A stretch of 5,678 bases of DNA, from assembly GCA_045596485.1 (NCBI GenBank), contig JAZOCL010000076.1:1-5678 (forward strand), in the 5' to 3' direction. The notes under the pieces are model-generated. The model was not told where the DNA came from. It saw only the letters and a program-made list of their open reading frames with translations, and searched no databases. Position 1 is the first letter of the stretch, and each line of letters opens with the position of its first letter. The position numbers were made by a program, and so were the translations under genes. Of the stretch, positions 5,086-5,678 are shown one piece after another. The DNA comes from SIG440 sp045596485 (GTDB lineage Bacteria; Bacillota; Clostridia; Monoglobales; Monoglobaceae).

Positions 5086-5678
5086 ATGACAAGTTCAAAC
5101 ATTCAACACCTTATTGCGATGATCATATACATGGCTGCAGTTGTGGTTATTGGTATTGTCTTTGCAAAAAGGTCAAACAAAAACGCAGAAAGCTACTTCC
5201 TGGGTGGACGTTCTCTTGGGCCCTGGGTTGCGGCATTCAGCGCCGAGGCTTCGGATATGTCAGGCTGGCTACTGATGGGTCTGCCCGGTCTTGCTTACTG
5301 GACAGGTCTCGCAGACGCAGGCTGGACTGCAATCGGACTTTTTGTGGGTACATACTTCAACTGGCTTATTGTTTCAAAAAGACTTCACAAGTACAGCGTG
5401 AAGGTTGATGCTATAACAATTCCCGGCTTTTTCTCAAAACGTTTCCACGAAAAGAGCAAGGTTATTCTTACAATTGCTTCGCTCTTCATTATTATTTTCT
5501 TTACCGTTTATGCAGGCCAGTGCTTGGCAGCCTGCGGAAAGCTGTTTATGAACCTTTTCGGTATGGACGACGCTTATCACGGTATGATGATTGCAGCAGC
5601 GGTATTTGTTCTTCTTTACACCTTCCTTGGCGGATTCCTTGCAGAAAGTGCTTCAGACTTTATGCAGGCAATCGTTAT
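5086..5678 (+). CDS. putP: Sodium/proline symporter PutP (3' end truncated by window)
   Basis: Inner-membrane Na+-coupled proline importer of the solute:sodium symporter family. I read 197 codons; the family is about 480-510 residues, so roughly 60% is missing on the right. An N-terminal hydrophobic helix (about 7-27) is followed by the family hallmark YFLGGRSLGPWVAAFS (37-52) and ASDMSGWLLMGLPG (55-68). Asp57 corresponds to the Na+-binding Asp55 of the E. coli protein, and the neighbouring Ala55, Met58, Ser59 and Gly60 match its Na+ and proline sites. Further hydrophobic segments follow, including VILTIASLFIIIFFTVYAG and a segment before FLGGFLAESASDFMQA. The ATG at 5086 has AAAGGA 9 nt upstream and follows a good promoter. 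It is divergent from lysR, so LysR control of proline uptake is plausible. Pantothenate or other symporters of the family are less likely because the ASDMSGWLLMGLPG segment is typical of PutP. Confidence 0.93.
   Translation, partial: MTSSNIQHLIAMIIYMAAVVVIGIVFAKRSNKNAESYFLGGRSLGPWVAAFSAEASDMSGWLLMGLPGLAYWTGLADAGWTAIGLFVGTYFNWLIVSKRLHKYSVKVDAITIPGFFSKRFHEKSKVILTIASLFIIIFFTVYAGQCLAACGKLFMNLFGMDDAYHGMMIAAAVFVLLYTFLGGFLAESASDFMQAIV

Noticed and set aside
5043..5408. A 121-codon plus-strand frame starting upstream of putP
   Set aside because: It overlaps putP in another frame, its ATG lies right at the mRNA start without a ribosome site, and its sequence resembles no protein family. The putP frame has the ribosome site and the symporter motifs.
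1..5678. CRISPR arrays, insertion sequences, tRNA or rRNA genes, phage genes
   Set aside because: I saw no spaced direct repeats, no transposase, no tRNA-like sequence and no phage-type protein. The window is filled by four recognisable chromosomal genes and their control regions.

Overview
The window looks like a chromosomal segment of a Firmicute, most likely an anaerobic Clostridia-type gut bacterium. The signs are a moderate-to-low GC content, near-consensus sigma-A promoters, A/G-rich Shine-Dalgarno sites, an archaeal/eukaryal-type prolyl-tRNA synthetase of the form common in Clostridia, and a CopA copper ATPase with a CopZ-like C-terminal tail. This placement is an inference; no rRNA or other marker is present.

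Layout, left to right. Positions 1-1294 (minus) hold most of proS, whose C-terminus runs off the left edge. It has its own strong promoter (1437-1465) and a leader of about 130 nt with a perfect hairpin but no recognisable T-box. A rho-independent terminator (1490-1524) separates it from the upstream transcription unit. Positions 1542-4025 (minus) hold a complete Cu(I)-exporting P-type ATPase, copA, with heavy-metal-associated (HMA) domains at both ends. The C-terminal HMA domain is preceded by a full internal Shine-Dalgarno site and ATG, so a free 69-residue CopZ-like chaperone (1542-1751) may also be made. Positions 4022-4924 (minus) hold a LysR-family regulator whose stop codon overlaps the copA start (ATGA). 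The lysR-copA pair is therefore probably one mRNA from the promoter at 4946-4974 to the terminator at 1490-1524. Positions 5086-5678 (plus) hold the start of a divergent Na+/proline symporter, putP, cut by the right edge.

No stretch without a gene exceeds 300 bases. The two intergenic regions (about 1295-1541 and 4925-5085) are both rich in regulatory signals. The lysR-putP region is almost symmetric: two back-to-back promoters, each TTGACT-17-bp-(TATAAT or TAAAAT), and two nearly identical T-N11-A dyads, one just downstream of each -10 box.

By context the LysR protein could control the divergent putP gene, the downstream copA gene, or both; the sequence does not decide. Two points deserve most attention. 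One is the nested CopZ start inside copA. The other is an abrupt codon-usage change inside proS near position 800, which suggests a recombinant (mosaic) gene.
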